64,000 nucleotides of DNA from Paroedura picta (GCF_049243985.1 NC_135377.1:32999255-33063254); one strand, 5' to 3'. Positions 34,684 through 46,735 are shown, counted from the first letter of the stretch. Notes: generated from the sequence alone by a model not told the origin. Numbers and translations: made by a program.

Positions 34684-34875
34684 CTCCAGATTGGGAAAAA
34701 CCTGGAGACTTTGGGGATGGAGCCTGCATACAGTGGGGATTGGGGAGGGGAGGGATGTTAATGGGATATAATGCCATACATTCCACTTTCTTAGCGGCCA
34801 TCTCTGTTGCCTGGAGAGGAGCTGTAATTCCAGGGGATCCCCAAGTCCCACTTGGAGGCTGGCATCCCTAATTTC
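34684..34875 (+). mobile_element. GTTGCCAG-family MITE copy
   Basis: CCAGATTGGGAAAAACCTGG, GGGGATGGAGCCTG, GCTGTAATTCCAGGGGATCC, CACTTGGAGGCTGGCATCCC. Nearly full length. Confidence 0.75.
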
Positions 34876-35534
34876 CAGCAGCTTCAATAGGCATAGAAGG
34901 GTATACCTGTGCTGAGAATGTTTCCTATAGCATGGAATATCTTCTAAGTTGTCTCAATTCTCCACAAAGCTGCTGTTGGAAAATGGAGTTAACTAGATTC
35001 TGTGGATTTTGGGTTCTTGGCTGTCTTGGATCTCGAAAGTTTCTCTTAAGAATTAGATTTGGGAGGGACTGCAGACGAGGCTGTGACATACTGGGGAACT
35101 GTTTGGATTTGACTAGATATTAGCGAAGCTGGTGCAATAATACATATCAGTGATAATTTTAATCTGCATCCAGGTGTAAAGGTTTGGCCCAGGCCTAGGG
35201 AACAACCATTAATCCAGGGCTGGAACTGATCCAGAAACTATCAGCAAAACTAGTCTGGCTGAACTGGGGACCTGTGAGTATGTATAGGTTGTATAGCGGT
35301 CTTCTTTAAGTGTAGATTCTGTTCTCTCTCCTTGGAAATTTAACAGTAATTCAACTTTGGTTATAGAACTAAAATTGTAGAATGCATATTTCTAATATAA
35401 ATACAATGTTGGATGAAATCTCATGATTTCAGGGAAATCCATATGCAAGTACATCAGCAAGAGTGTGTGTGTATGAATGTATATGTATACTTGTTCTGTT
35501 ATGTTACAGTCTGCAGCAAGTAAAGTCAATAAAA

Positions 35535-36062
35535 ATATTCTAACAGCTTGGCTGTTTTAGAAATCAACAACAGAGAAGAGCCTTCAGTCAGGCCAGATGT
35601 TCAGTGCTTCCCACTATGGAAAAATCCTCTTTTCAAGAGATTCTGCTCCTGTGCTTGTGACCAGTTAGAAACAAGCGAACATGTTTTGCCACACTGTCCC
35701 ATCTACAATGTTATAAGAACCAACTTAATCCAGCCAGTTTTAGACCAATATCAAAGTCTTCCTTCAAAGGATATAGTAAAGAAACTTCTCACTGATGAAA
35801 ACTGTCAAATAATTTTACACACTATGAAACTTTGTGCATCTGTCATTAAATTTCTGTAAGACAGAAAGTTTCCTCTTTAATTGAATAATATATTGACTCA
35901 ATATTTAACCAGTGCTTTTTCAATGATGAGTTTTAATCATGATGTTTTAGATTTTAGATTTTAAATACCCCTTTTGCATCAATTATTTCTTTTTGTATTC
36001 ATTTGCTATTTTAATTGTGTGTTTGAACTTTGGTTTGAATGACTGTAAATAAAATTTTGACT
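35535..36062 (+). mobile_element. LINE ORF2 C-terminal fragment with Cys/His knuckle, class uncertain
   Basis: A 103-codon open frame (35548-35859) includes RFCSCACDQLETSEHVLPHC and PIYNVIRTNL. A CxC...HxxxxC arrangement like this is typical of the end of several non-LTR ORF2 proteins. It is followed by a T-rich 3' UTR ending GTAAATAAAATTTTGACTGT. The clade is not clear to me. Confidence 0.6.
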
Positions 36063-36077
36063 GTGACTTCTCTGATT

Positions 36078-36235
36078 AAGAAGAAGAAGAAGAAGAAGTT
36101 GGTTCTTATATGCCGCTTTTCCCTACCCAAAGGAGGCTCAAAGTGGCTTATAGTCGCCTTCCCATTACTCCGCCTTCCGTTAACCATTTGGAAAGGGAAG
36201 GACAATAAGATACTCTGACAATTGACTCCCCCATG
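36078..36235 (-). mobile_element. Sauria-type SINE 3' part
   Basis: GAAGAAGAAGAAGTTGGTTC, TTATATGCCGCTTTTCCCTA, CCCAAAGGAGGCTCAAAGTG. Inverse orientation, head missing. It joins directly to a second SINE fragment in the other orientation. Confidence 0.85.
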
Positions 36236-36398
36236 AAGCTTGCTGGGTGACCTTGGGCCGGTCATAGCCTCTCCCAGTTTAAACTTCCACTGAAATTGAA
36301 ATTGATAGGAAGATAAAATGGAAGAATGCACCACAGCGTACATTGCCTTGATCTCCTTGGAGGAAGACTTGGATAAAAGCATGTTAAATAAATAATAC
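36236..36398 (+). mobile_element. ACA-like SINE 3' part
   Basis: GCTTGCTGGGTGACCTTGGG, GGAAGATAAAATGGAAGAAT, GATCTCCTTGGAGGAAGACT, then TTAAATAAATAATA. Confidence 0.65.
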
Positions 36399-36399
36399 A

Positions 36400-37390
36400 T
36401 AAACTTCTACTTCTGAAAAGGTCAGTTGAAGTCAATGGCATAACTTTATTATTAAAATAGTCCATAATGCACAGCAGCATGTTAGATTTTTTTCTGATGT
36501 GTTCACCCAGTACAAAGACTCAATAAATGACGCCGCTCTGAAGTATAACAATTGCTACTTTTCCTCATTTATTCTTATATTTAAAAACAGCCAGACAGAT
36601 CCGTCATTAAGAAGTCATCCATTCAGTAATCTTTTTGTACTAACAATATGCTAGCTGCTGGACAAAACAGAGTTTTATCAAACAGAGTTGTATCACCATG
36701 AGTAATGATGTACAGACTGATTACCGGTTCTTTCAGTGGGCGTGGTGAAATCTGGCTCCAAGGGACATTTGAAATATGAGTCTCTCACCTCTGCTCATAA
36801 GGAGTTCCAAGGCCATCTACTGTGCCCTAATCAACCGTACTCTGCCAAATCAATACTTTAGCCAAGAATGCAGCAAATTGTGACAGTAAAAAGAAGCTAG
36901 TTAAAAAAAAAGGATCAAGTACAAGCACAACATGTTTCCATGTGATGAGGTTATCTGAGAAAGGGACGCATGCTTTGGTGAGCAGATTTATAGCAGATTG
37001 AACAACACAGGAGAAGCTATTGCCATCATTATACTGTAAACATCAGAAACTCAAGTCTTCCCCCCTCCCCCTGTGAGTGCCAAGAAAGGTGCCAGTGAGC
37101 CATGTGGTGCCCATGGACATTATGCTGAGGACTCCTGAGCTATATAGAGCTATATATTCAAAAAGTCCACATGGCAGAGTCCTTTCATTCTGTAGAAAAT
37201 TGTAGGTGGGAGCTCCCCTCCCCTCTTTTTAAAATCTGCCTGTAATGTGAATGTGAATTAGGAGCAAACCCACATAGATAGGATTTGAGGTGGGAGCTGA
37301 GGGCACATCAACACTACCAGCATTTTAATTAACCCTTGTGTGTTTCAGCAAACACTGGGCTCCATAGTTAGCAGAATGGGCTGGGTAAAC
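36400..37390. other. Unannotated intergenic stretch
   Basis: No gene or clear repeat seen. Confidence 0.4.
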
Positions 37391-37394
37391 AGGC

Positions 37395-38290
37395 TGTCTG
37401 TGAAGAGCTTCAGGGGGATCTCCACAAACTGGGTGAGTGGGCAACAATATGGTGAATGAAGTTCAATTTTGGTAAGTGTACAGCAGTGCAAACTGGAACA
37501 GACATTCTCAACTTAAATATATGCTAAGAAGTCTGAACTTGCTGAGTCTGAGAGGGAAAGAGACCTTGGGGTCATAGTGGATAGTTCAATGAAAATGTCA
37601 ACCCAATGAAAAGGGCAAATGCTATGTTGGGTAGGGTTGGCAGCTCAGTGTTGGGAAATACCTGGAGATGTTGAGGGTGGAGCTGGGCATGGGCAAGATT
37701 TGGAGTGGGGAGGGGTTTAATGCTATGGAAGCCACCCTCCAAACAGCCATTATATCCAGGGGAACTGATCTCTTTAGACTGGAGATGAACTATAATTACA
37801 GGAGACCCCCAGATCCCACCTGGGGGCTGGAATCCCTGCTGGGGATGATTGGAAAAGGGACTAAAAATAAAACAGCCAACATTCCAATGTCTCATTTGAA
37901 ATTCTGTGTCCAGCTCTAGGCACCATCTTGCAAAAAAAAAAAAAAGTACAGAAGGTCCCAAAAATGATTAGAGGAAAAGCTGAAGAATCTGGGCTTGTTC
38001 TGTTTAAAAAAGACAAATAAGGGAAGATATGATAGCAATTTATTGCATTATGTATGCTGTAGGAAGAGTGGACACAGAGAACTTTTTCTTCCTCTTTCAA
38101 AATACTAGAACTTGAGGGTATCTAGTAAAGTTGATGGGCAGTAGATTCAGGATGGACAAAAGGAAATTCTTCTGTGCCTACTGAGTGATTAAAATGAAGA
38201 ATTCAGTGCCCGAGGATGTAGTGATAGCCACAGGCACAGATAGTTTTGAAAGGGGATTAATTAATGGAGGGTAGTCCATCAGTGGGTATT
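37395..38290 (+). mobile_element. CR1 LINE, C-terminal/3' UTR part, interrupted by a MITE
   Basis: CTTCAGGGGGATCTCCACAA, GGGTCATAGTGGATAGTTCA, ATGAAAATGTCAACCCAATG, then after the MITE CTAGAACTTGAGGGTATCTA, GTAGATTCAGGATGGACAAA, AGGAAATTCTTCTGTGCCTA. It follows the squamate CR1 order. Ends where the L2 fragment begins. Confidence 0.85.
37632..37845 (+). mobile_element. GTTGCCAG-family MITE inserted in CR1
   Basis: TAGGGTTGGCAGCTCAGTGT at the left and GGGGGCTGGAATCCCTG at the right, with inverted ends. The CR1 sequence runs up to it (ATGCTATGTTGGG) and appears to resume after it (GGGATGATTGG). No exact target duplication; GTTGGGT and GCTGGGG at the two sides are similar. Confidence 0.8.
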
Positions 38291-38294
38291 AGTC

Positions 38295-39245
38295 AGTCTG
38301 CCGGGGAGTTCCCAGAGGTGCTAAAAGAGGCAGTAGTCTGTCCTTTGCTGAAAAAACCATTGCTGGACCTGCGGGACACAACCAGCTACCGCCTGGTTTT
38401 GCATCTTGCATTCCTGGGAAAGGTAGTTGAAAGGGCTGCGGCAGATCAGCTCCTGGCCTACTTGGAGGAATCTTCGGTGCTCGATCCATATCAGTCAGGC
38501 TTCCGTCCTGGCCATGGGGTGGAGACAGTGTTGGTTGCATTGATGGATGATCTCCAGCGGCAGCTGGATTGGGGCAGATCAGCCATACTCATGTTGCTTG
38601 ATCTGTTGACCACATTTGATGTGGTCGACCATTAGATTTTGGCCCACTGCCTCACCGGGGCCAGGATTCAGGAAACAACCCTTCAATGGCTGTGTTCCTT
38701 TTTCTGGAACTGGACACAGAGGGTGGCAGTGGGAGAGACTCTCCCTCATGTTGTTTAACATCTTTATACACTCCCTATGACAGCTGGTCTGGAGATTTGG
38801 GCTCAGTTGCCATCAATATGCAGGTGACACCCAGCTCTATCTCCTCATGGATGGCCACCTGGACTCCCTCCCCGGATACATTCTCCAGATGTTTGGAAGC
38901 CGTGGCTAGATGGTTAGAGAAGAGCTGCCTGAACTCAGCCCTTCAAAGACGAGCTGAGCATGAAAAGGGCAGGACAGAAAGTGCATCTCCCCACCTTTGC
39001 AGCGGCATAACATCTCACCCACATGGGGGTGATTCTGGATGCCTCTCATTCAGTGGAGGCACAAATCACTGAGGTACTGCGCACAGCATTTTACCATCCT
39101 CACCAGGCGAGGCTACTAGCACCCTATGTGCCCCTGGACTGTCTGGCCACAGTGATCCATGTGATGGTCACCTCCAGATTGGACTTCTGTAACTCGGTCT
39201 AAACTGTTGAGGAAAGATACAAACTAAAACTATTTTTGGATGAGA
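38295..39245 (+). mobile_element. L2-like LINE, reverse transcriptase portion
   Basis: The open stretch reads SAGEFPEVLKEAVVCPLLKK, LHLAFLGKVVERAAADQLLA, LDPYQSGFRPGHGVETVLVA, LMLLDLLTTFDVVDH (RT motifs 1-3). It is followed by frame-broken YADD-box region (TATGCAGGTGACACCCAGCT) and the SLVTSRLDFCN-like end. The stop right after VVDH and later frameshifts show it is dead. Confidence 0.9.
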
Positions 39246-39260
39246 GTAACTCCCCCAAAA

Positions 39261-39544
39261 GAGCCTCTTGTGGCGCAGAGTGGTAAGGCAGCCGCCTGAA
39301 AGCTTTGCTCATGAGGTTGGGAGTTCGATCCCAGCAGCCGGCTCAAGGTTGACTCAGCCTTCCATCCTTCCGAGGTCGGTAAAATGAGTACCCAGCTTGC
39401 TGCTGGGGGGTAAACGGTCATGACTGGGGAAGGCACTGGCAAACCACCCCGTATTGAGTCTGCCATGAAAACGCTGGAGGGCGTCACCCCAAGGGTCAGA
39501 CATGACTCGGTGCTTGCACAGGGGATACCTTTACCTTTACCTTT
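39261..39544 (+). mobile_element. tRNA-derived SINE with Bov-B-like tail (family A), intact with 13-bp TSD
   Basis: Full head to tail, ending in three TTTACC units. The target duplication AACTCCCCCAAAA is perfect at 39248-39260 and 39545-39557. The cleanest copy of the family in the window, so probably young. Confidence 0.96.
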
Positions 39545-39654
39545 AACTCCCCCAAAATGATGCTGTAATCACATATCTGCTGTTATATGCTCGGGAGGGG
39601 GGGCATTAGAGGAGGCAAGTCTCTGAGGACAGAACGTTTTCATAGTATCTAGGC

Positions 39655-39921
39655 GCAGAGTGGTAAGGCAGTAGACATGCAGTCTGAAGCTCTGCCCATG
39701 AGGCTGGGAGTTCAATCCCAGCAGCCGGCTCAAGGTTGACTCAGCCTTCCATCCTTCCGAGGTCAGTAAAATGAGTACCCAGCTTGCTGGGGGGTAAACG
39801 GTAATGACTGAGGAAGGCACTGGCAAACCACCCCGTATTGAGTCTGCCATGAAAACGCTAGAGGGCATCACCCCAAGGGTGATTAAGCCGTCTGATGGAT
39901 TTCCCCTTTAAGCCTTTACCT
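39655..39921 (+). mobile_element. Family A SINE, head-truncated with rearranged tail
   Basis: GGCGCAGAGTGGTAAGGCAG through CATCACCCCAAGGGT, then the usual GTCAGACATGACTCGG segment is missing and replaced by flanking-type sequence before CCTTTACCTTT. A 25-bp direct repeat (39883-39907, 39922-39946) brackets the tail remnant. Confidence 0.85.
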
Positions 39922-40444
39922 TTAAGCCGTCTGATGGATTTCCCCTGCTCTCTGATTAAATACTCTCTGCGTATGATGCATCAGTTATTCTAAGTCTAGG
40001 CCTTTTGCTTGAAGAAGTTTTGATCTGAAAAATGGCTTCAATGTAGTCCCTGATAGGAAATGAGATAATAAAAGTGAGCACATTCAAATGACTCCTAAAT
40101 ATTCATAATTAGATCTGTCATTTTGCTAACCTATTTCCTTTGACTTCTGTGGCTCTCCTCAAGCATTATGCCAAGAACAATGAAAGTAACCAAACCTGAG
40201 AGAGACAGAGCTAGGAATCCTTTCAGAACAAATGCAAAAAAGAGAAGGAAAACGAGCTAGCTGGTGTTGCATTCTAACTGACAATACGGCAAGAAGCCAG
40301 TCCAAGTACCATTGCTATGGAATTGGATGCAAAATTGTCTTTAACTCCCCACTTTATTTCAGGGACTAATAAGCAAAAATCAGGAACTGTTTTGTTAGGA
40401 AAGGTAGTTTAAAGACTGAATTACTGAAGCAGCATGAGGACTGC

Positions 40445-40640
40445 TAAGGATGCCAAGCCTCCAGGTGGGACCTGGGGATGCCTGGGATTGCACCTCATCT
40501 CAGTACCTCTGGAGAAAAGTGATGATTTGGAGGCCTGGCATCTAGGGCATTATCCCCCATTTAGGTCCCTGTCCTCAGGCTCCATCCCTGAGTCTTCAGG
40601 AGTTTCCCAGCTTGGAACTGGCAACCCTATTCCCCCATGT
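40445..40640 (-). mobile_element. GTTGCCAG-family MITE copy
   Basis: GATGCCAAGCCTCCAGGTGG, GACCTGGGGATGCC, then TCCCAGCTTGGAACTGGCAA, CCCTAT. Confidence 0.78.
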
Positions 40641-40784
40641 AAGAATCTGGCAGTCTTATAGGCAGCAAACATGGCAGCAAACAAGAACTTTCTGGCAGAA
40701 AACGAGAAGTTGTAGAACAGGACTGTCAGCCCTGCTCTTCCTGGGGCAGATACATTGATAAATACCCTGAGCCTTGCCAATATT

Positions 40785-40960
40785 TATTTATTACATTTAC
40801 ATTCCACTGTTCCCAGCATACTCTTCCTCCACCTGGCATCAACCAAAGGCCTGATGGAAGAGCTATGTCTTACGGGCCTTGTGGAACTCTGCCATCTCCT
40901 GCAGGGCCCTCTGCTGTTCCAGGAGCTCATTTCATGAGGCCAGGCAGACATTTTCTGGGC
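40785..40960 (-). repeat. LINE 3' region-like repeat (shared with 59230)
   Basis: TATTTATTTATTACATTTAC, GGCATCAACCAAAGGCCTGA, TGGAAGAGCT, GGGCCTTGTGGAACTCTGCC. The same CAACCAAA(G/T)GCCTG(A/G)TGGAAGAGCT block is at 59236-59260. Confidence 0.6.
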
Positions 40961-41085
40961 CAAAGTTTGAGGAAGGGAGGTAACATGGTGCTAGGTACTG
41001 TGGTGCTAGTGTTCTGCCATTTAGAGGTAGCTTCTATCTAGATTCCATCCTCATTGTCCTTGAGTTCCTAGTATTGACTGGGTGG

Positions 41086-41292
41086 TAGGGATGCTAGCTT
41101 CCAGTTGGGACCTGGAGATCCTCTGGAATTACAACTCCAGATGACAGAGAACAGTTCCCCAGAAGAAAATGGACGCTTCAAAGAATAGATGTTAAGATAT
41201 TGTACCCCACTGAGGTTCTTGTTCTCCCCAGGTTCCATCTCCAAATCTCCAGGAGTTTCCCAACCTGGATTTGGCAGCCCTCCCCCCTCCCC
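41086..41292 (-). mobile_element. GTTGCCAG-family MITE copy
   Basis: GATGCTAGCTTCCAGTTGGG, ACCTGGAGATCCTCTGGAAT, GAGTTTCCCAACCTGGATTT, GGCAGCCCTC. Confidence 0.78.
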
Positions 41293-44130
41293 TGCCAGTG
41301 GCCAAAGGGGGCCTGGCAACCTCCCAGGAGGATCCTATTGTAGGGGAAGGAGACCAGGAAAAGTGACCAGGAGTGCATCCTGTTTCAGCAAATTCCAAGT
41401 CTAGGCTGATCTTCATGCAGTTGTGTAACCTTGTTTAGGGGTTGCACTCTTAACCATAGGAAGTAATGGAGTCTACAGGATCCCCCGCTTATCTTCCGAG
41501 GAATTCATCTCTGCCTGTATTGGAATAACTGATAGCTAAACAATATCCACCAAGCGCTGGAATTAATGTGAGCAGTATGAGTTTCAGTGTGTCAGGCAAG
41601 AACTTGGGAGATCCCACTACTCTACCATACACGCCACTAGACGGCTTTGGGCTAGTCATTCTCTTTCAGCCCAGCTGACTTTATATGATTGGTGTGAAAA
41701 GTAACATCTACTTATGCCACTCTGAGCAACTTGGAGGGGGGCAGAATAAAAACATGACTTATGAATAGACAGACAGACAAGAAAAATACCAATCTGAGCA
41801 AGAAGCAGAGAATCCACGGGTAGTGGAGTTGAGGCAGAAAAATGAGTGTTAATCCACTTACTTGGCTTCTTATTGGGAGAGGTAGAAGTCAAGCATTTGC
41901 TTGTAGAATTACAAGTCTTCCTTGAAGAAGTTCTCACATATTTAAAGCAGTAGGAGACTGCTAAGAATTGAGCAACATAAATAGACCAAGCAGGAATGAA
42001 ATAGTTCATTACTTTACATAAAGTGAAGCAGTCAGCAGAAGTCTTTCTCTAGCTGAGAAAACATCTCTTCTAGAGTTCGATGGATTATGAGGATATCAAC
42101 ATTTTTAAAATTATTATTATGATATTTATATACCGCCCTCCCCAAAGGCTTTACTTTGATATTTGAAAAAAAAACCCCACACACCAGTGTTTAGCATGAC
42201 TTGACTAATGCTCAACTAAATAAGTCCAGTATATTTAGTAATGCTGTCTGCAGGTATATGTAAAAAAGTGGTTCACAGCATTTGTAATGTTTTTAGCATT
42301 TGTAGAATATGAGTAAATCCATTGTTAATGTATGCTAAACCCACTGGTTGGTCTGTTTGTGCCATGTCCTCCTTCTCTTGCACTCCTCAAGGAGACCCAC
42401 AGCTGGTTACCTGAGACATGCTGTTTCCATCTGGGACCTTTAGCTGGAAGATGCTTTGATTCCTAACACCAGGAACACCAGGAAGACAAGCAAGCAGTGA
42501 AAGAAAATAGAAAAGAAGTTTTGACATTGGCCACATTCATGGTGAATGAGTGCTTCTGGTTAATGAAATGTGCTGGATACTCAAGTTTTTGCTGTGTTGT
42601 ATACTCTAGCCAGAAAAATCTGCAGTAATTAAACCCCACCTCATTGGCAAGGCCATGGCTAAGGGCCTCCACACTTGGTAGGACACTTCTTGTTCCTCCA
42701 GAGCCATTCTATGCAACAGACAGACAAGCCAGCCAGCTGCCCAGCAGTCCTCCAATACAGCTGACTTTGGACAGCTTGAAGCAGGCTGAGGGGGGAGGAA
42801 GCACCCAAGAATGATGTCTGCAGGCAGCACCAGCTGACATAAGCCCTGCAATGGCCAGAGGCATCAAGGCAGTTGGCTGGAGAGGCAAAAGCAGGACGTG
42901 TGTGTTTTATGGTAGCAGGCTCAGAGAAATGTGTCCTCCCATTGATGGCATTGAGTGTTCTGAATAATCAGATACAGAGTGGCAAAACTTTTGTTGTAAT
43001 CTGAGGCAGGCAGAATCCTTTCTTCCACTACTTGAACACCTGCACCACAATCTATGCCTTCACCCTAATGCTGCTTGGAAAGGAAACATCCCACAACTAA
43101 GTGCTTAAAGTGGAGTCAGCACAATTTGTGTTGTTGGTTGTGAGGAGGCATGGAGAGAGATGAGGAGAAGGCGATGGTGTCAGCAAAAGATTTAAACATA
43201 AGCTACAGTCAGATGTGCATTAAAAACAGAGCTCAAAATATATTCCTAACATGGAACTTATTTTCTTCATCAGTAAACTTCTCCATTGGCTCCATGGTCT
43301 TCATGGGTGTTCTGTGTATAAAATGAAACAGCACAGATGGGATCCACATGCTGTTGGATATTGCACTATTTGCTATTGTAGGCCACAATCCTAAAAATCC
43401 TCTTCTGGGAGTAAACCACACTGAATAGCATTGCTCCACACATGTGTAAATATATGGTCCAAATAAAAATTAGACCTAAGAGGAGACTGGCTGATAATGT
43501 GAGGAAACTAGAATGTATTAGATGAGGACAGAATGGTATTTTAGGTGCTCATGAAATATTTGAAATGGTAGAATGGTCTTTTTGGAAAGACTAACACCAA
43601 TGATTAATTCATTCATTGGATAATATTAATTCATGATAAGCTGTCTAGAATTCTATATATTATACATATATACTGAGAGGGGGGGGGAGGGAATATATTT
43701 TTCAACAAGGGGCTAGGAAAAGAATGTCCGCTTTCCCTGAATTATTTGCATCATGTATGTATAAAATTTTCAACATCATGAATTGCAAATAGCTATGCGA
43801 CAGAAGGTGTAGGGAACACATAAGATACAAGATGGTAAAAACAAAATACTATACAATTTTTATTATTAAAAATTATTTAAATTTAAACATACATGCCAAA
43901 ATTCATACATTCATATCAATAGAAGATAAACAGCCAATACCAAAAAGCTCTTTATAAAAGCCACCCAAAGCCCTTTATAAAACATGCACAAAATCCCCAC
44001 TTCCACAAAATGTACATTCAATAAGCATTATAAAAGGAGACTGATTCAACAGCCAGCAGCCAGCAGCCAACAATAACAACAACAACAACAGCAACACCTC
44101 CATGATAATGACCTCTTAACAATCCACACA
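41293..44130. other. Unannotated intergenic stretch
   Basis: A decayed tRNA-SINE may lie at about 41590-41760 (GGGCTAGTCATTCTCTTTCA). An inverse L2-type tail (ATTTATATACCGCCCTCCCC) is at 42122-42145, and a CAA microsatellite at 44070-44095. No gene recognised. Confidence 0.4.
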
Positions 44131-44139
44131 ATATCTATG

Positions 44140-44850
44140 ACCTCCCTCCCTCTACAACAGGCTGTTCTGGAACTTCATCAAGATTTATCTTCTCAAGTAA
44201 ACTCCTCATTCTGGAAAGTGCCTGGTTCCACATCTCATCAGATCAAAAATCACATAAACCTCTTAATTAAAAAGAAACTGCTTCTGATAAGACCTCTCAA
44301 TGAATTTGAAACAACATTAATATCAGATAAAATCACTATAAGGACAATTTACTTTATCCTTCTACAAAATAGTTTGAAGAATTCAAATAACTTTCAGATT
44401 AGGTGGAATAAAAAAAAATTAGGGAATGTCCAAAATTAACATAAATGGATTTCATTTTTTTCTAAGGGATTAAACTTTACCATAAATTTAACATTCAAAG
44501 AAAACCTGCTAAAAATGATACATACATGGCATCTTTCACCCAATAGATCAGGGGTAGTCAGCCCATGGTTGACTACCCCTGCAATAGATTACAACAAATT
44601 TATAAAGGAGGTAGAAAGCAGGTGTTGGTACTGTGTCAAAGAAAGAGCTGACTTCTTCCACATGTGGTGGGAATGTTCTACAGCCCTTTTATATTGGGAC
44701 AAAGTGGTTCAAATTATATCAAATAGTCTTAAAATAAAGATACCATAGAACCCAGAAAACATATTATTGAATTATTTTCCAGAACATGGAAGAATTTTTA
44801 AGAATGGTGAAAAATGATACATGGACAGAATCACATCACAATAGTAAATA
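44140..44850 (+). mobile_element. L1 LINE ORF2 C-terminal fragment
   Basis: Pieces read RPLNEFETTLISDK, IRWNKKKLGN, MIHTWHLSPNR and ESRCWYCVKERADFFHMWWE, the typical L1 ORF2 end with its CxxC...HxxxxC knuckle. Several frame breaks. A 33-bp hAT relic sits inside at 44549-44581, straight after the SPNR codons. Confidence 0.88.
44549..44581. mobile_element. 33-bp miniature hAT relic with perfect 8-bp TSD
   Basis: Twelve-bp inverted ends CAGGGGTAGTCA and TGACTACCCCTG around a 9-bp centre GCCCATGGT. Flanked by CAATAGAT at 44541-44548 and 44582-44589. The ends are the same as in the 114-bp element at 16011. Removing the element and one flank restores an L1-like LSPNRLQQIYK reading. Confidence 0.93.
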
Positions 44851-46735
44851 TTAATGTTTGCCTAAAGCTTTTGTATGTATTTTTCAATCATTTGATCAAG
44901 TTTTGAGATAGTGACATAGTTTGTTTACAATGGTAATTAGTGAAAAATTTAGAATTGCTAAGAATAAAAATGGATGGGATGAACATGCTAAAATTGCAAT
45001 TATACTCTAACATTTATTAACTGACAGGCAAGAGTGACAGCTTTATGGATAATCTGAAAATAATTCAGGGGTACTTAAAGGAAAAAAATATATCAATATT
45101 TCTTTAGGATCCATACTGTGGATAAAGAAAGCTGCTAAAGATATTGTCATGGGAGTAAGCCCTATTGAATCATGTAACACTTACTTCTGAGTAGACCTGC
45201 TTAGGGTTGCTTTCGAAGAGGAATAGCTCTTAGGAAACGGGCTGCACCCCAAACGTTAATGATTTACTCAGATCATGGGGTAAAATAAGGAGAATGTACT
45301 TGTCACAACTCAGTTTTGGAAAACCTTGACATTTTTGCAAGAGTGGAGGAAGCTGGAGGTGTGGAGATTTATAGATATAATAGAAGAGGGTCTTTAAAAA
45401 AGAATATGATGAAATATGTATAAAGATGAGAAGCTGAGATTCCTTTTATTCCAGTTCTCACAGACAAGGAAGTTTCATATGAATAGAAAGCTTGCTACTT
45501 TTGGTAATATAAAAGATACAGAAAAACTTTTATTGTAGTTTTCTAATATTTTGTTACCTTTAGAAAAATCAAGCAGAACTGAAATTGAATACAGAATGGG
45601 AATGAGATCTGAACTGTAATATTTCAGAAGTATGGAAATACATCATTGCTCAGGAAACAAAGTGTTCTGTTGCTTCCAACTTAAAAAGAAAATTGCTGTA
45701 AAGGTAAAGAACCCAGCAAAACTGCTGAAGATACATTTAACTTTAAGCAAGAACTCTTGTAGATTTGATCAAGGTAGTGCAGATGAACTTTGTACAGATG
45801 CACTTGTCCCGCTTACAGACACGGCATGTAGAGTCAGGGAGTAACTAGCTGTCAGAATGTTAGTCCAGACACCAGTTAGTCCAAACTCACAGCATCAAGT
45901 CCAGGAAGAGATCCAAAAGAAGGGTTCCAAAACCCAGGTAGAGGTCCCAAGATTGGAGAATCAATTCAAGATACAGGCTGCAAGGTCAGTAACTAATGGG
46001 CACAAGGCTTCCACACAGCCACTCCCCTGCTAGCTGCTTTTACATTATGCTCAGCACCTGCCAGCCACCTCAGCCTTGCTCCTGTAACACTCATCCTCCT
46101 TGCAGAAATGGAGCCGGCACTACACAGCCAATCTGGCACTGTGTGCTTTCTCTCCTGCAGCCCCCTTCTTATCTTCCTCCTACATAGTGCCTGAGGCTCT
46201 GTTGACAGGGGAGGTCAACTGCCCAGCAGATGACTGTTGTCAACTCAGGGGCTGAGAGGCCATTGTACTGGGACCTGGTTGTGGATCCTTGTCTGGCTCC
46301 TCAGAGACCACCCCTCCTACAGTGTCCCTGTTACTGGCTGTGAATTTGGATCTGGTCTGCTGGCTGCCCCTTCCTCTTAGAAGTCCCCTTCATCACTTGA
46401 CTCTGCTTGGGCTGGCTGGTCCATGGCAACTTTGCTCTAGATCACCAATTTTTTGGTATAAATAATAATTGAAGATATATTACCAGGAAATTTAATTAAA
46501 CTCTCTTTTTCAGTATGTATTAAAAGATGTTAAAGAACAGAAGATAAATTAATAGCTAAATGTGTCATTATTAAGAATACTGAAATAGCCTCTAAATGGA
46601 TGAGTGATACAACTTCTGTAGAAGATTGCTTTTAAAGAGTATGGAGCAGAAGCTTTGTGGTTAAATTGACAAATCTGATTAGATGCAAAGGGATTCTTTC
46701 ATTTTATCTGAAAGAATATGGGTTCAATTCTCAGC
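44851..46735. other. Old repeat-derived stretch, poorly classified
   Basis: AT-rich, L1-like in style to about 45600. From 45850 to 46440 there is a GC-richer block beginning TGTCAGAATGTTAGTCCAGA that looks like a dispersed repeat of unknown class. No gene seen. Confidence 0.35.

Noticed and set aside
45850-46440. Possible second LTR-like block starting TGTCAGAATG
   Set aside because: No matching CA end and no flanking duplication could be found, so I left it as an unclassified repeat.
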